Part shown: positions 8,058 to 15,818 of the stretch, one piece after another
Layout: each line of letters opens with the position of its first letter
Numbering within the stretch: position 1 is the first letter of the stretch
NCBI RefSeq assembly: GCF_900111395.1
Contig: NZ_FOHV01000030.1
Location: 1-34,321, forward strand
Source of the DNA: Thorsellia anophelis DSM 18579
GTDB taxonomy: Bacteria > Pseudomonadota > Gammaproteobacteria > Enterobacterales > Thorselliaceae
Length of the DNA stretch: 34,321 bases
Direction: 5' to 3'
The notes under the pieces: model-generated
What the model was told of the DNA's origin: nothing
Database searches by the model: none
Seen by the model: the letters and a program-made list of their open reading frames with translations, nothing else
Translations under genes and position numbers: made by a program

Positions 8058-10526
8058 ATGGATTTTGTTACTATTGATATCCGCCAAATAAATTTGGATA
8101 GTGCTGTAAAAAAGTTAATTAAGTCGATTCTATGTGATAATGCTGACACTTTGCCCAAAAAAAGGGACTTGTGGGAGATTATCGAAGATATGAGCATGGA
8201 TGATTTCATGCTGTTAAAAAGGAACGTTTACTTTGCTGACTTTCTTAGGTTATTTGGTGTGGAATTTTCGCCTAGCGGGGATACCTGTAGTGAATTTAAA
8301 GATAACACTGAGAGCGTTGGTCATGTTGATAATAGTGATAACGATATGATTAAATCAAAGATTGGAAGTGATATCAGCCTTGATTTGGGGATAATAAAAA
8401 TACCCTCGCTCGTGACAAGGCTTGATGATTTGATATTGCCAAATAGATTTTCGAAACTGGTTAAAAGATTAAGAAATATCAGTTCATTTCATGAATCATT
8501 CCATCTTGGTGAAACTTTGGGTGATCTTGTTAGTTTGAGCACTTCTGATATTGCTTGTCTTCCTGGGGTTGGATTATCTTATGTGGAAGCCTTTAAAGAG
8601 CTTAAAATATTAGCCAATACTGCGGATGAGATTGATATTGAGGTTGATAATTACGCACCTTCTGATAATAAAATTAATCTTGGAAAAGTAGATACCAGTA
8701 ATATGAGGCTATGTTTGGGAGGGGTAGACCAAAAATTTGCTAAAGCGTTGGAGAAGTACGCTAGATACATTGGTGCTGAGGATGTTGCAGAAAATTTGGA
8801 TGACATTCTTAGTTTTAATCGGAGTAAGTTGCTTGCTTTACCGGGCTTTGGAGAAAAAATAGTACATTGTCTGATTGAGTTCAGAGATGTTGTTAGAAAA
8901 GAAATTGAGTCTATTTTAGCAGGCAATATTAACTATCAGGAATTTGAATCTTCGTTAATCTCCCCAAAGGTATTTAGTATGGTCCCAATTGAAAAAGCAG
9001 AAAAAATCTTGCTGGAGGATGTCGATAATTTCATTGATCGAATTGAAGATGATGAGGCCGACATTGCCCAAAAACGCTGGGGATTTGTAGAGGACAAGCA
9101 GACATTAGAGCAGATAGCCTCTAACTTTGATGTTACAAGAGAGAGGATACGTCAAAAAGAATCAAAGATAAACAGCAGTTTTATTCGGCATTTGCGTATT
9201 CATCCGAAGGCTATGTGGCAGCTTATAGAGCCTGAGCTATCCAGCAGTTTTCGCACTAAATTCAATAAGGTTTTCTCATGTTTCACAGAGGAAAAGGACT
9301 TTTACGATTTTTTAAGCTTGATTTGTGGGCAGACTAATCTTTTTGAGTATGTTTACCCTGAGCTAGACAAAACTATATTAAATATTCTTTTTGCGGAAAA
9401 TGGTGCGCCACTCCATCTTGATGATATTAGAGAGTACATTTCGCAACTAAATTTAAGTGAAATTAAAAATATCGATAACGCTATTTATTTTTTGGAGAAG
9501 CGTGGCGTCTTGCTTATTGATGGCGAGAATATTTGGCCGAGGCAGCTTGGAAAAGCTGAGGCTAGTGCATGTATTTTATTTCATCTTGAGGGTGGTCTGC
9601 CTTGGTTGGATGTAGCTAGACTGGTGAATGCTAGATGTTATTCTAGGACTGATATTTACGAGGATCGCCTAGATAATGAGGCTTTTAAGTTGCCGGATTA
9701 CATATATTTGGCCGGTAAGGGTGTATATAGACATACAAGATTTATTGATGTTGAATCAATATCGCTGGACGATATATTTATATCGGTGATGGAATATGCT
9801 CAATCAGATTGCAGAGACGTTTTTCATTTGATGGAATGCTATCAAGCTTCCGCTGGGCTACAGGCATACGATTATTTTATAATTAGGCACTTGGTAAAGC
9901 ATTTCGGCGAAGATTATGGATTTTACTTTTATGGTCGTTCACAATCCGATTCCGTGGGGTTGAAAAAAGGCTTCAAAAATATTACACAAAAAGATGTAAT
10001 TATTGAGGCAATGAATAGAAGTGAGAGGCCTTTAACAAAAACAGCTATTGCTAACTTACTGAAGAGCAAAAGTAGTAATCATGCTGCATTTTATCTAGAT
10101 GCTTTGATTGAGGACGGTAAGGTTGTTCAGGTAGACAGGATGCTCTACACTACACCTAGCTGCGCATACAAAGATATTGTTGTAGATGACTACGTAGTTG
10201 AAATCGGTATAATATTGAATAAATACCAAATCCCTGTAGAGTCATCTATTATAAAAAAAGAGCTAAATAACCGATTTTTAAAGTGTTTCTCAAAGTACTT
10301 TTATGCATCGATTGCACGACTTTATGCTAGGGATCAAGGGTGGTTCAGAAAGAACAGTTTGTATTCTATTAATGAAATACCATTTAGAAATTTAAAAGCA
10401 GTCATTGAAAACGTTTGTAATTTGGAGTTTTCGGTAAATGATAATATCGAGTTTCTCCAGAAGCATGTAGCTATCACTAAGGAATCAGCTACCATAGCGC
10501 TTTATAATTGGCGTAATAGCCCCTAG
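8058..10526 (+). CDS. Large multi-HTH protein with sigma region-4-like and HhH segments
   Basis: An 822-residue protein, four bases after the nuclease-helicase. Two helix-hairpin-helix segments are visible: ACLPGVGLSYVEAF (166-179) and LLALPGFGEKIV (258-269), of the type found in the RNA polymerase alpha C-terminal domain. Residues about 335-380 read like sigma-70 region 4, with a recognition helix VTRERIRQKESK (359-370). Further on, about 455-510 and 650-710 look like winged helices, the latter (RPLTKTAIANLL ... MLYTTPSC) similar to the HARE-HTH group. It lacks sigma regions 2 and 3 and so is not a normal sigma factor. It may be the DNA-recognition or regulatory partner of the nuclease-helicase. 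I know no named family for the whole protein. Confidence 0.72.
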   Translation: MDFVTIDIRQINLDSAVKKLIKSILCDNADTLPKKRDLWEIIEDMSMDDFMLLKRNVYFADFLRLFGVEFSPSGDTCSEFKDNTESVGHVDNSDNDMIKSKIGSDISLDLGIIKIPSLVTRLDDLILPNRFSKLVKRLRNISSFHESFHLGETLGDLVSLSTSDIACLPGVGLSYVEAFKELKILANTADEIDIEVDNYAPSDNKINLGKVDTSNMRLCLGGVDQKFAKALEKYARYIGAEDVAENLDDILSFNRSKLLALPGFGEKIVHCLIEFRDVVRKEIESILAGNINYQEFESSLISPKVFSMVPIEKAEKILLEDVDNFIDRIEDDEADIAQKRWGFVEDKQTLEQIASNFDVTRERIRQKESKINSSFIRHLRIHPKAMWQLIEPELSSSFRTKFNKVFSCFTEEKDFYDFLSLICGQTNLFEYVYPELDKTILNILFAENGAPLHLDDIREYISQLNLSEIKNIDNAIYFLEKRGVLLIDGENIWPRQLGKAEASACILFHLEGGLPWLDVARLVNARCYSRTDIYEDRLDNEAFKLPDYIYLAGKGVYRHTRFIDVESISLDDIFISVMEYAQSDCRDVFHLMECYQASAGLQAYDYFIIRHLVKHFGEDYGFYFYGRSQSDSVGLKKGFKNITQKDVIIEAMNRSERPLTKTAIANLLKSKSSNHAAFYLDALIEDGKVVQVDRMLYTTPSCAYKDIVVDDYVVEIGIILNKYQIPVESSIIKKELNNRFLKCFSKYFYASIARLYARDQGWFRKNSLYSINEIPFRNLKAVIENVCNLEFSVNDNIEFLQKHVAITKESATIALYNWRNSP

Positions 10527-10527
10527 T

Positions 10528-10546
10528 GCATGAATTAAATTCATGC
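10528..10546. repeat. Perfect palindrome just after the cargo operon
   Basis: Arms GCATGAATT and AATTCATGC flank a single base, immediately after the stop of the sigma-like gene. No T-run follows, so it is a poor terminator. It could be an operator, a recombinase-binding site or a transcript-end stem. Confidence 0.5.
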
Positions 10547-10912
10547 GAGAATGTTGATATTCCTGTGTTTCCTATTTGGTGCGAGAGTCAGGAATACGAA
10601 AATTACGCCTATGGAACGTAAATTGCAAGGAATTATAGGTAACTCTATCTCAAATCGAGCAATAGTTTGGATTTAGACTTGGCTTGAAGTATCATTAGCT
10701 GTTGATGGCAAGAACGGAAAATGGATTGTAATTCAGCTAGATCTTGCTGAAATGCGATTCAAGGTTTGGTAGAAGCAACAAACCTTCCAATATTCGCCTT
10801 TTTGATTATGGATGTTGAAGCTACCTGAGTTGGTCAGGTGCTTTCGCTAAAAGTGTTAAGATTCTATCTTTACGCTTGGTGTCTAATAACCCTAGAGTAC
10901 CCTCCCAGAAAG

Positions 10913-10942
10913 TTGACAGCATTGGAGTTAACTTAACATTAT
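10913..10942 (+). promoter_or_regulatory. Possible sigma-70 promoter with no gene behind it
   Basis: A perfect -35 box TTGACA (10913-10918) is followed after 18 bases by CATTAT (10937-10942), a four-of-six match to the -10 consensus. The next signal on this strand is the terminator at 11126-11156, so transcription from here would give a non-coding RNA of about 200 bases. In such AT-rich DNA the -10 match alone means little. Confidence 0.3.
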
Positions 10943-11125
10943 TTAATATATTTAACATTAAATAAATTTTTTTCAATGGTTTAAGTTATTTTTTAACTAG
11001 TTTATGTGAACAACCTTTTTGAGGATTACCTGAGACCTAATTTTGTTAAGTTTCATTATTTAAGTTAGATATAACAAAGGTTTGAGACAAAAGTAAAAAT
11101 GTTGAATTTTCAGTAATTATATTTT

Positions 11126-11156
11126 AAGCCCTTATTATTAAGGGCTTTGTTTTTTA
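11126..11156 (+). terminator. Intrinsic terminator right of the island
   Basis: Perfect arms AAGCCCTTA (11126-11134) and TAAGGGCTT (11139-11147) with loop TTAT run into TTTGTTTTTT. No gene ends upstream within 600 bases. It either ends a small RNA starting near 10948 or is the stranded terminator of a host gene displaced by the island. Confidence 0.8.
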
Positions 11157-11381
11157 TGAGTTCAAGATTATTCTTTTATATCAAGTGATAAGCATAATTA
11201 ACTCTATTTGTGGCGGCAAATCTTATTGGTTTTAGTGTTTATCTATTATTCTGATATTTCTTGAACCAATTATTATGCAGTCGGAGCAATTTGTTCAATG
11301 TAATTGTCTATGTTATCCTTACTATATCTATACACTCATCATTGGTTATTTGCTATAACCACGTCAATCAAGGGATTATAA

Positions 11382-12008
11382 ATGACTCATAATATTTCAA
11401 ATATGACTGCTGTGCCTGAACTAGATTTTGCGGAATTTACCCCCATCATTAAGTTTTGGATGGAAATTGATAAACTGAAACAAGTTGAACGCAAGACCAA
11501 AATTTTAGGGCAATCTCGTCACGAGAATTCAGCTGAACATAGTTGGCAACTTGCAATTGGATTATTAACTTTAAAGCCATACTTACCGAATTCACTTGAT
11601 TTTTTTAAAATGGTTAAAATGGCTTTATTGCACGATATTGTTGAAATTGATGCCGGGGATGTTATTGCTTTTGATTTAGCCGCTCGCGCTGCTAATGAAG
11701 AGAATGAACGGGCTGCAGCTAAACGAATTTTTGGGTTACTTTCAGATGAAATTGGTGCTGAATTTCTAGCTTTATGGGAAGAATATGAGGCATCAGAAAC
11801 GCCCGAATCAAAATATGCGCAAGTGATAGATAGAGTAATGCCGATGATACTTAATTTACATAATGGTGGGCAAAGTTGGGTAGACAATGGAATTGCTTAT
11901 GAACAAGTTTTAGGGCGAGCGGCTTTAGCGAAAGAAATGTTACCAGAACTATGGAATGCTTTAGATAAACAACTTAGACAAGCCAAGATAAATGGATGGC
12001 TTAAATAA
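11382..12008 (+). CDS. HD-domain phosphohydrolase, YfbR/HDDC2-like
   Basis: A 208-residue protein of the HD superfamily. Metal-binding residues are visible: His near 47 in SRHENS, His53 in AEH, the His84-Asp85 pair in ALLHDIVEIDAGD and Asp150 in QVIDRVMP. This spacing matches the YfbR/HDDC2 group of 5'-deoxyribonucleotidases, which remove phosphate from deoxynucleoside monophosphates; the exact substrate here is unknown. The start at 11382 has AAGGGA upstream; an ATG at 11403 is possible but has no good site. Its stop codon shares one base with the start of the flavoprotein gene (TAATG), so the two are co-translated. Confidence 0.8.
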   Translation: MTHNISNMTAVPELDFAEFTPIIKFWMEIDKLKQVERKTKILGQSRHENSAEHSWQLAIGLLTLKPYLPNSLDFFKMVKMALLHDIVEIDAGDVIAFDLAARAANEENERAAAKRIFGLLSDEIGAEFLALWEEYEASETPESKYAQVIDRVMPMILNLHNGGQSWVDNGIAYEQVLGRAALAKEMLPELWNALDKQLRQAKINGWLK

Positions 12009-13225
12009 TGTCATTGCTTAATAATGATAAAAAACATTATGATGTGATTATTATAGGAGCCGGTGCTGCTGGTTTATTTTGTGCTTTTGAATTAGGTCAA
12101 AGTGGTAAATCTGTACTAGTATTGGATAATGGTAAAAAGGCAGGGAGAAAAATTTTAATGTCAGGGGGAGGGCGTTGCAATTTCACTAACCTTTACATTG
12201 AACCTGGTGCATTTATTTCACACAATCCACATTTTTGTAAATCTGCATTAGCACGTTATACGCAATGGGATTTTATTGAGTTAGTGCTTAAGCATAATAT
12301 TGCTTATCATGAAAAAACATTAGGGCAATTATTTTGTGATGATAGTGCAGAAGATATAGTTAATCTCTTGCTAACTGAATGTGATGCCGGAGGAGTTGAG
12401 ATAGCATTACGTCAAACAATAACATCGATTGAACAATTGTCGGATAATTATTTTAATGTCATCTCAAATGAACGTTCAATTACCGCTCATCATTTAGTTG
12501 TTGCAACTGGCGGGTTATCGATGCCAGGTTTAGGTGCTACCCCCTTAGGTTATAAAATTGCGGAACAATTTGGATTGTATGTTTATCCTACAAGAGCAGG
12601 GCTTGTTCCTTTAACTTTACATAAACCTCTATTAGAACAGTTAGCTAAGCTCTCCGGTATTGCAGTGCCTTCTATTGCGCAAGCTAAGGACGGTACGTCT
12701 TTTCGAGAAAATACTTTATTCACCCATAGAGGTTTATCTGGACCGGCTATTTTACAGATATCTAATTATTGGCATGAAGGTGATGCAATTAGCTTGAATC
12801 TTTTACCTGATGGCAGTATCTCTAACATTTTAGTTGATGCAAAAGCAAAGCATCCACAGCAGCAGCTTAAAACTATTTTATCTCATTCCCTTCCTAAGCG
12901 TTTAGTTGAATTAATGATTGATATGAAACTTCTACCTGAGATGACAATGGCGCAGTTGAGTCTTAGCCAAATTGAAAATATTGATAGGCTTATTCATCAA
13001 TGGGAAATTAAACCGAATGGAACTGAAGGTTATCGCACAGCAGAGGTGACATTAGGGGGAGTCGATACGAATTGTTTGTCTTCTAAAACCATGGAAGTGA
13101 AATCTGTTAAAGGTCTTTATTTCATTGGCGAGGTAATGGATGTAACAGGGTGGTTAGGGGGGTATAATTTTCAGTGGGCTTGGAGTTCAGCTCATGCTGC
13201 GGCAGAGGCGATAATACAAGCTTAG
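12008..13225 (+). CDS. yhiN: YhiN/HI0933-family FAD-dependent oxidoreductase
   Basis: A 405-residue flavoprotein. The N-terminal Rossmann motif GAGAAG (17-22) binds the FAD ADP moiety, and the family signature GRKILMSGGGRCNFTN (46-61) is intact. A C-terminal FAD-binding segment is seen near 365-395 (GLYFIGEVMDVTGWLGGYN). Length is normal for the BaiN/YhiN/HI0933 family, conserved proteins whose physiological substrate is mostly undefined. It is soluble and cytoplasmic. The start overlaps the end of the HD-domain gene by one base. A strong 13-bp hairpin at 13277-13313 follows. Confidence 0.9.
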   Translation: MSLLNNDKKHYDVIIIGAGAAGLFCAFELGQSGKSVLVLDNGKKAGRKILMSGGGRCNFTNLYIEPGAFISHNPHFCKSALARYTQWDFIELVLKHNIAYHEKTLGQLFCDDSAEDIVNLLLTECDAGGVEIALRQTITSIEQLSDNYFNVISNERSITAHHLVVATGGLSMPGLGATPLGYKIAEQFGLYVYPTRAGLVPLTLHKPLLEQLAKLSGIAVPSIAQAKDGTSFRENTLFTHRGLSGPAILQISNYWHEGDAISLNLLPDGSISNILVDAKAKHPQQQLKTILSHSLPKRLVELMIDMKLLPEMTMAQLSLSQIENIDRLIHQWEIKPNGTEGYRTAEVTLGGVDTNCLSSKTMEVKSVKGLYFIGEVMDVTGWLGGYNFQWAWSSAHAAAEAIIQA

Positions 13226-13276
13226 ATTTTTAAGCTATTATTAATCAGGTTATCTATATTAATCGATTAATAATGC

Positions 13277-13313
13277 ATATTGACCTTTTAAGTAATTTTG
13301 AAAAGGTCAATAT
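13277..13313. terminator. Hairpin between convergent genes
   Basis: Perfect 13-bp arms ATATTGACCTTTT and AAAAGGTCAATAT enclose an 11-base loop. It lies between the ends of yhiN (plus) and the asparaginase-like gene (minus). There is no long T-run on either side, so it is probably a moderate bidirectional terminator. Confidence 0.6.
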
Positions 13314-13329
13314 TAATTGGTTGAACTAA

Positions 13330-14250
13330 TTATTCTGGCCAGTTTATTATAATATCCGCTTCACGTTTTTGCGCCTGTGCCATGCCTGATTGCCAAAAGT
13401 AATATGGTTCTGTAAATCCACCAAGCGCAGCCAAGAAAGGCTCTCCTTTACTTGAAACTGCGTGCAGACCTATTGCTGCTTTCATTCGTTTAGGTAACCT
13501 AATAATTTCATCAGCCACTTTTAAAACAGCTTCCTTCACACTTAAACCACATTCCATGTATTGCACTATTGATTTAGCGGCCACAGTTCTAATCGCGTAT
13601 TCACCATGCCCAATACAACCAGCTGCACCATAGCGGGTATCAGCATAAATACCTGCTCCTATAATTGGGGAGTCTCCTAACCTTCCTGGATGTTTCCACG
13701 CCCAACCACTAGTACTGACGCCTGCTGCCATCGAATTGGTTTCATCCATTACCATTAAAGCAACCGTTCCCCCAGCTTTTTGGGGATCTGCTGTTTTCCA
13801 TGCGAGTTCAGAAAGTTTCAAAGACGCAATGTCTGTTAATTTATGTTGTTTTAGCCAGTTAGTATAACCAGTTAAACTATGAGGTGTTAAGGCTATATGG
13901 CGCCCAAAGCCTTGTTCATCTGCAAAGTGTCTAGCACCTTCACCCACGAGTACGACATGAGGAAGCGTTTCTTTTACCCGCCTAGCCACAGAAATAGGGT
14001 GTAGGGCTTGTTTTAATGCACCTACCACACCTGATTCTTTTGATGTGCCGTCAATAATAGCTGCGTCAAACTCCATTTCACCTAACATATTAGGCCAAGA
14101 ATTAATCCCTACTGATGTGACATTCTCATCAAGCTCTACAATTTTTATCATTGCTTCAATTGTATCAATATGGGATTGTTGATTGTTGAGCGAGCTGATT
14201 CCTGTTTCAAGCGCGCTAAATCCTTCACCGGTAATTAAAAAAAATGACAT
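13330..14250 (-). CDS. Asparaginase / glycosylasparaginase-like Ntn hydrolase
   Basis: A 306-residue member of the N-terminal-nucleophile asparaginase_2 family. Autocleavage would occur before the Thr in GGTVALMVMDE (residue 162 from this start), which becomes the nucleophile of the small beta chain. The downstream pattern GRLGDSPIIGAGIYAD matches the substrate loop of glycosylasparaginases (Arg and Asp bind the substrate alpha-groups). No signal peptide is seen, so a cytoplasmic role in splitting asparagine, isoaspartyl peptides or N-glycosyl-asparagine is likely; which one is unclear. The ATG at 14250 follows AGGAG at good spacing. It lies downstream of malY on the same strand but 259 bases away, so it probably has its own promoter. 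Confidence 0.85.
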   Translation of the reverse strand: MSFFLITGEGFSALETGISSLNNQQSHIDTIEAMIKIVELDENVTSVGINSWPNMLGEMEFDAAIIDGTSKESGVVGALKQALHPISVARRVKETLPHVVLVGEGARHFADEQGFGRHIALTPHSLTGYTNWLKQHKLTDIASLKLSELAWKTADPQKAGGTVALMVMDETNSMAAGVSTSGWAWKHPGRLGDSPIIGAGIYADTRYGAAGCIGHGEYAIRTVAAKSIVQYMECGLSVKEAVLKVADEIIRLPKRMKAAIGLHAVSSKGEPFLAALGGFTEPYYFWQSGMAQAQKREADIIINWPE

Positions 14251-14509
14251 CAAAACTCCTTGTTTAATTTATCCATTTTAAAAGAAAGTTAATTTATCCG
14301 AATGTGATTTGATTATTAAGCCAAAATTTTTAAGTATTGATCATTTTTAATGTTTTAAGTAGATTGATTCTACACAGGTACTCTTCAAATTTTAGCGTAA
14401 TGAGTGAAAGTGTTAATCGATAAATTAAGTTGTTGCATGATACCGATTATGTTTTGTCTGTAAAGTATTTTAATATCCTTTTTTAGATACGGTGAATTTA
14501 TTTTATTTA

Positions 14510-15679
14510 TCATATTAAATTAATTGCACTAATCAGTGCATCTATTCCTTGTTTAAGCTTACTACGTGGGCATGCCACATTCAGCCTTATGAATCCTTTG
14601 CCAATTTCTCCGTATGTCGTACCTGGCATTATCGCAACTTTCAGCTCATGAATTAAACGGTATTGAAGTTTATCATCATCAATGTTAAGTGAGGATAAAT
14701 CAATCCATGCAAGATACGTAGATTCGGGTATTGCCCAGTTTAGTTCAGGAAAAGATTCGTTTAAACGCTTAGATAAATAAATAAGATTTGCTTGTAAATA
14801 ATCTCGTAATGCATCTAGCCAGATGCCTCCATTGGTATAAGCTGCAATATGACCTAAAACAAAGAAGATAGCAGGGGAGGAAATTGAATCGACATTTTTT
14901 AACTGGTATAAAAATTGTTCTCTATCTTCTGGGTTGTTAATAAAAGCGTAAGCACCAGTGAGTGCCGGAAAATTAAAGCTTTTTGAAGCTGATGTCACAA
15001 CGGCATAATCTGTAGTGGCAATCTTTTGCCAAGGAATGTGTTTAGCTTGCCAACATAAATCCATGTGAATTTCATCACTGATTACTTTTACATCATACCG
15101 TTCACAAAGTGCATTCATACGCATTAATTCTTCTTGAGTCCATACTTTACCAGTTGGATTATGTGGACTGCATAATAAAAGTATTTTTGTAGATGGCTTC
15201 ATTAACAGGGTTTCTAATAAATCAAAATCACATTGCCATTTGCCAGAGCTATCTTTAATGAGTGGGCAATCCAAAGCAGTTCGTCTATTGCCTTTTAGAA
15301 TTTTGTAAAAACCATCATATGCAGGCGTATGAATCACTACGCCGTCACCAGTATCAGACCACTGGCAAATAAGTTTAGCAACACCATAAATGACACTTGG
15401 ACATGTGACTAGCATCTCTCTTGATATATGAGTGTCATAGCGGCTTAAATACCAATGTTCAATAGATTGATAAAAGTCTTCATGTTGCCAGCGACTATAG
15501 CCAAATACACCATGGTCAATTCTATCTTGCATTGCAGACAGTACAGCTGGAGCAGTTGCAAAATCCATATCAGAAATTGTAAAGGGTAGCAAATCATCAT
15601 GTCCAAATCTATCTTTTACAAAGTCCCATTGGGTACATAAGGTTCCTCGTCTATCAACGACTTTATCAAAATCAAACAT
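14510..15679 (-). CDS. malY: MalY, PLP-dependent cystathionine beta-lyase-like enzyme
   Basis: A 389-residue fold-type I aminotransferase-class enzyme, the same length as E. coli MalY and very similar throughout (start MFDFDKVVDR, FTISDMDFATAP, SPHNPTGKVW). The PLP lysine is Lys233 in SASKSFNFPALTGAY. MalY cleaves C-S bonds such as cystathionine, and in E. coli it also restrains the maltose activator MalT; no malT is present in this window. I chose the ATG at 15679 because it aligns with E. coli and has AGGATA upstream. It is the second gene after malX, but a terminator-like hairpin with eight T (15714-15752) separates them and may lower malY expression. Confidence 0.93.
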   Translation of the reverse strand: MFDFDKVVDRRGTLCTQWDFVKDRFGHDDLLPFTISDMDFATAPAVLSAMQDRIDHGVFGYSRWQHEDFYQSIEHWYLSRYDTHISREMLVTCPSVIYGVAKLICQWSDTGDGVVIHTPAYDGFYKILKGNRRTALDCPLIKDSSGKWQCDFDLLETLLMKPSTKILLLCSPHNPTGKVWTQEELMRMNALCERYDVKVISDEIHMDLCWQAKHIPWQKIATTDYAVVTSASKSFNFPALTGAYAFINNPEDREQFLYQLKNVDSISSPAIFFVLGHIAAYTNGGIWLDALRDYLQANLIYLSKRLNESFPELNWAIPESTYLAWIDLSSLNIDDDKLQYRLIHELKVAIMPGTTYGEIGKGFIRLNVACPRSKLKQGIDALISAINLI

Positions 15680-15713
15680 ATTTATTCTTATCCTGTTAAC
15701 GCATGGTTTAATC

Positions 15714-15752
15714 AAAAAAAAGACTGGCAAAATAATATTTTGCACAGTCTTT
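15714..15752 (-). terminator. Terminator/attenuator between malX and malY
   Basis: Read on the minus strand, an imperfect hairpin (about 15-bp arms pairing 15719-15733 with 15737-15752, one bulge) is followed by eight T. It lies 66 bases after the malX stop and 34 bases before the malY start. Confidence 0.7.
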
Positions 15753-15818
15753 ACAGTCTACTGATTATGCTTTTAAAGAGATATAAGAATTAATTTATAC
15801 CTCTTATAGATGTGATTT

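Larger units (their letters stand above)
100..10910. mobile_element. Recombinase-trio mobile island carrying a nuclease-helicase cargo
   Basis: The interval begins with four overlapping plus-strand genes (three tyrosine recombinases and a coiled-coil protein), followed by an 84-residue protein and a nuclease-helicase plus sigma-like operon. All genes run the same way. By eye, base composition is less AT-rich in the recombinase genes than in the host genes to the right, and a shift is visible near 10910. The layout fits a self-integrating element with defence-type cargo. Both boundaries are estimates: I found no tRNA gene, no target duplication and no convincing long terminal repeat. Confidence 0.65.
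10527..11381. other. Gene-free stretch at the right end of the island
   Basis: No open gene is convincing here. The first 380 bases are moderately GC-rich and contain a perfect 9-bp-arm palindrome (10528-10546), a hairpin with 8-bp arms AAGGTTTG/CAAACCTT (10761-10786) and a hairpin ACCTGA/TCAGGT (10823-10839). From about 10910 the sequence becomes very AT-rich like the host, with a TTGACA box at 10913 and an intrinsic terminator at 11126-11156. The last 225 bases should carry the promoter of the HD-domain gene. The island's right junction most likely lies between 10850 and 11150. Confidence 0.5.

Noticed and set aside
5858-10526. A classical Type I or Type III restriction-modification locus
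   Set aside because: The helicase-nuclease fusion fits in part, but there is no methyltransferase and no specificity subunit anywhere on the island.
8058-10526. A true alternative sigma factor
   Set aside because: Only a region-4-like segment is seen; regions 2 and 3, which bind core polymerase and the -10 element, are absent.
11519-11887. A 122-codon open frame opposite the HD-domain gene
   Set aside because: It is antisense to a recognisable enzyme and has no ribosome site or recognisable domain.
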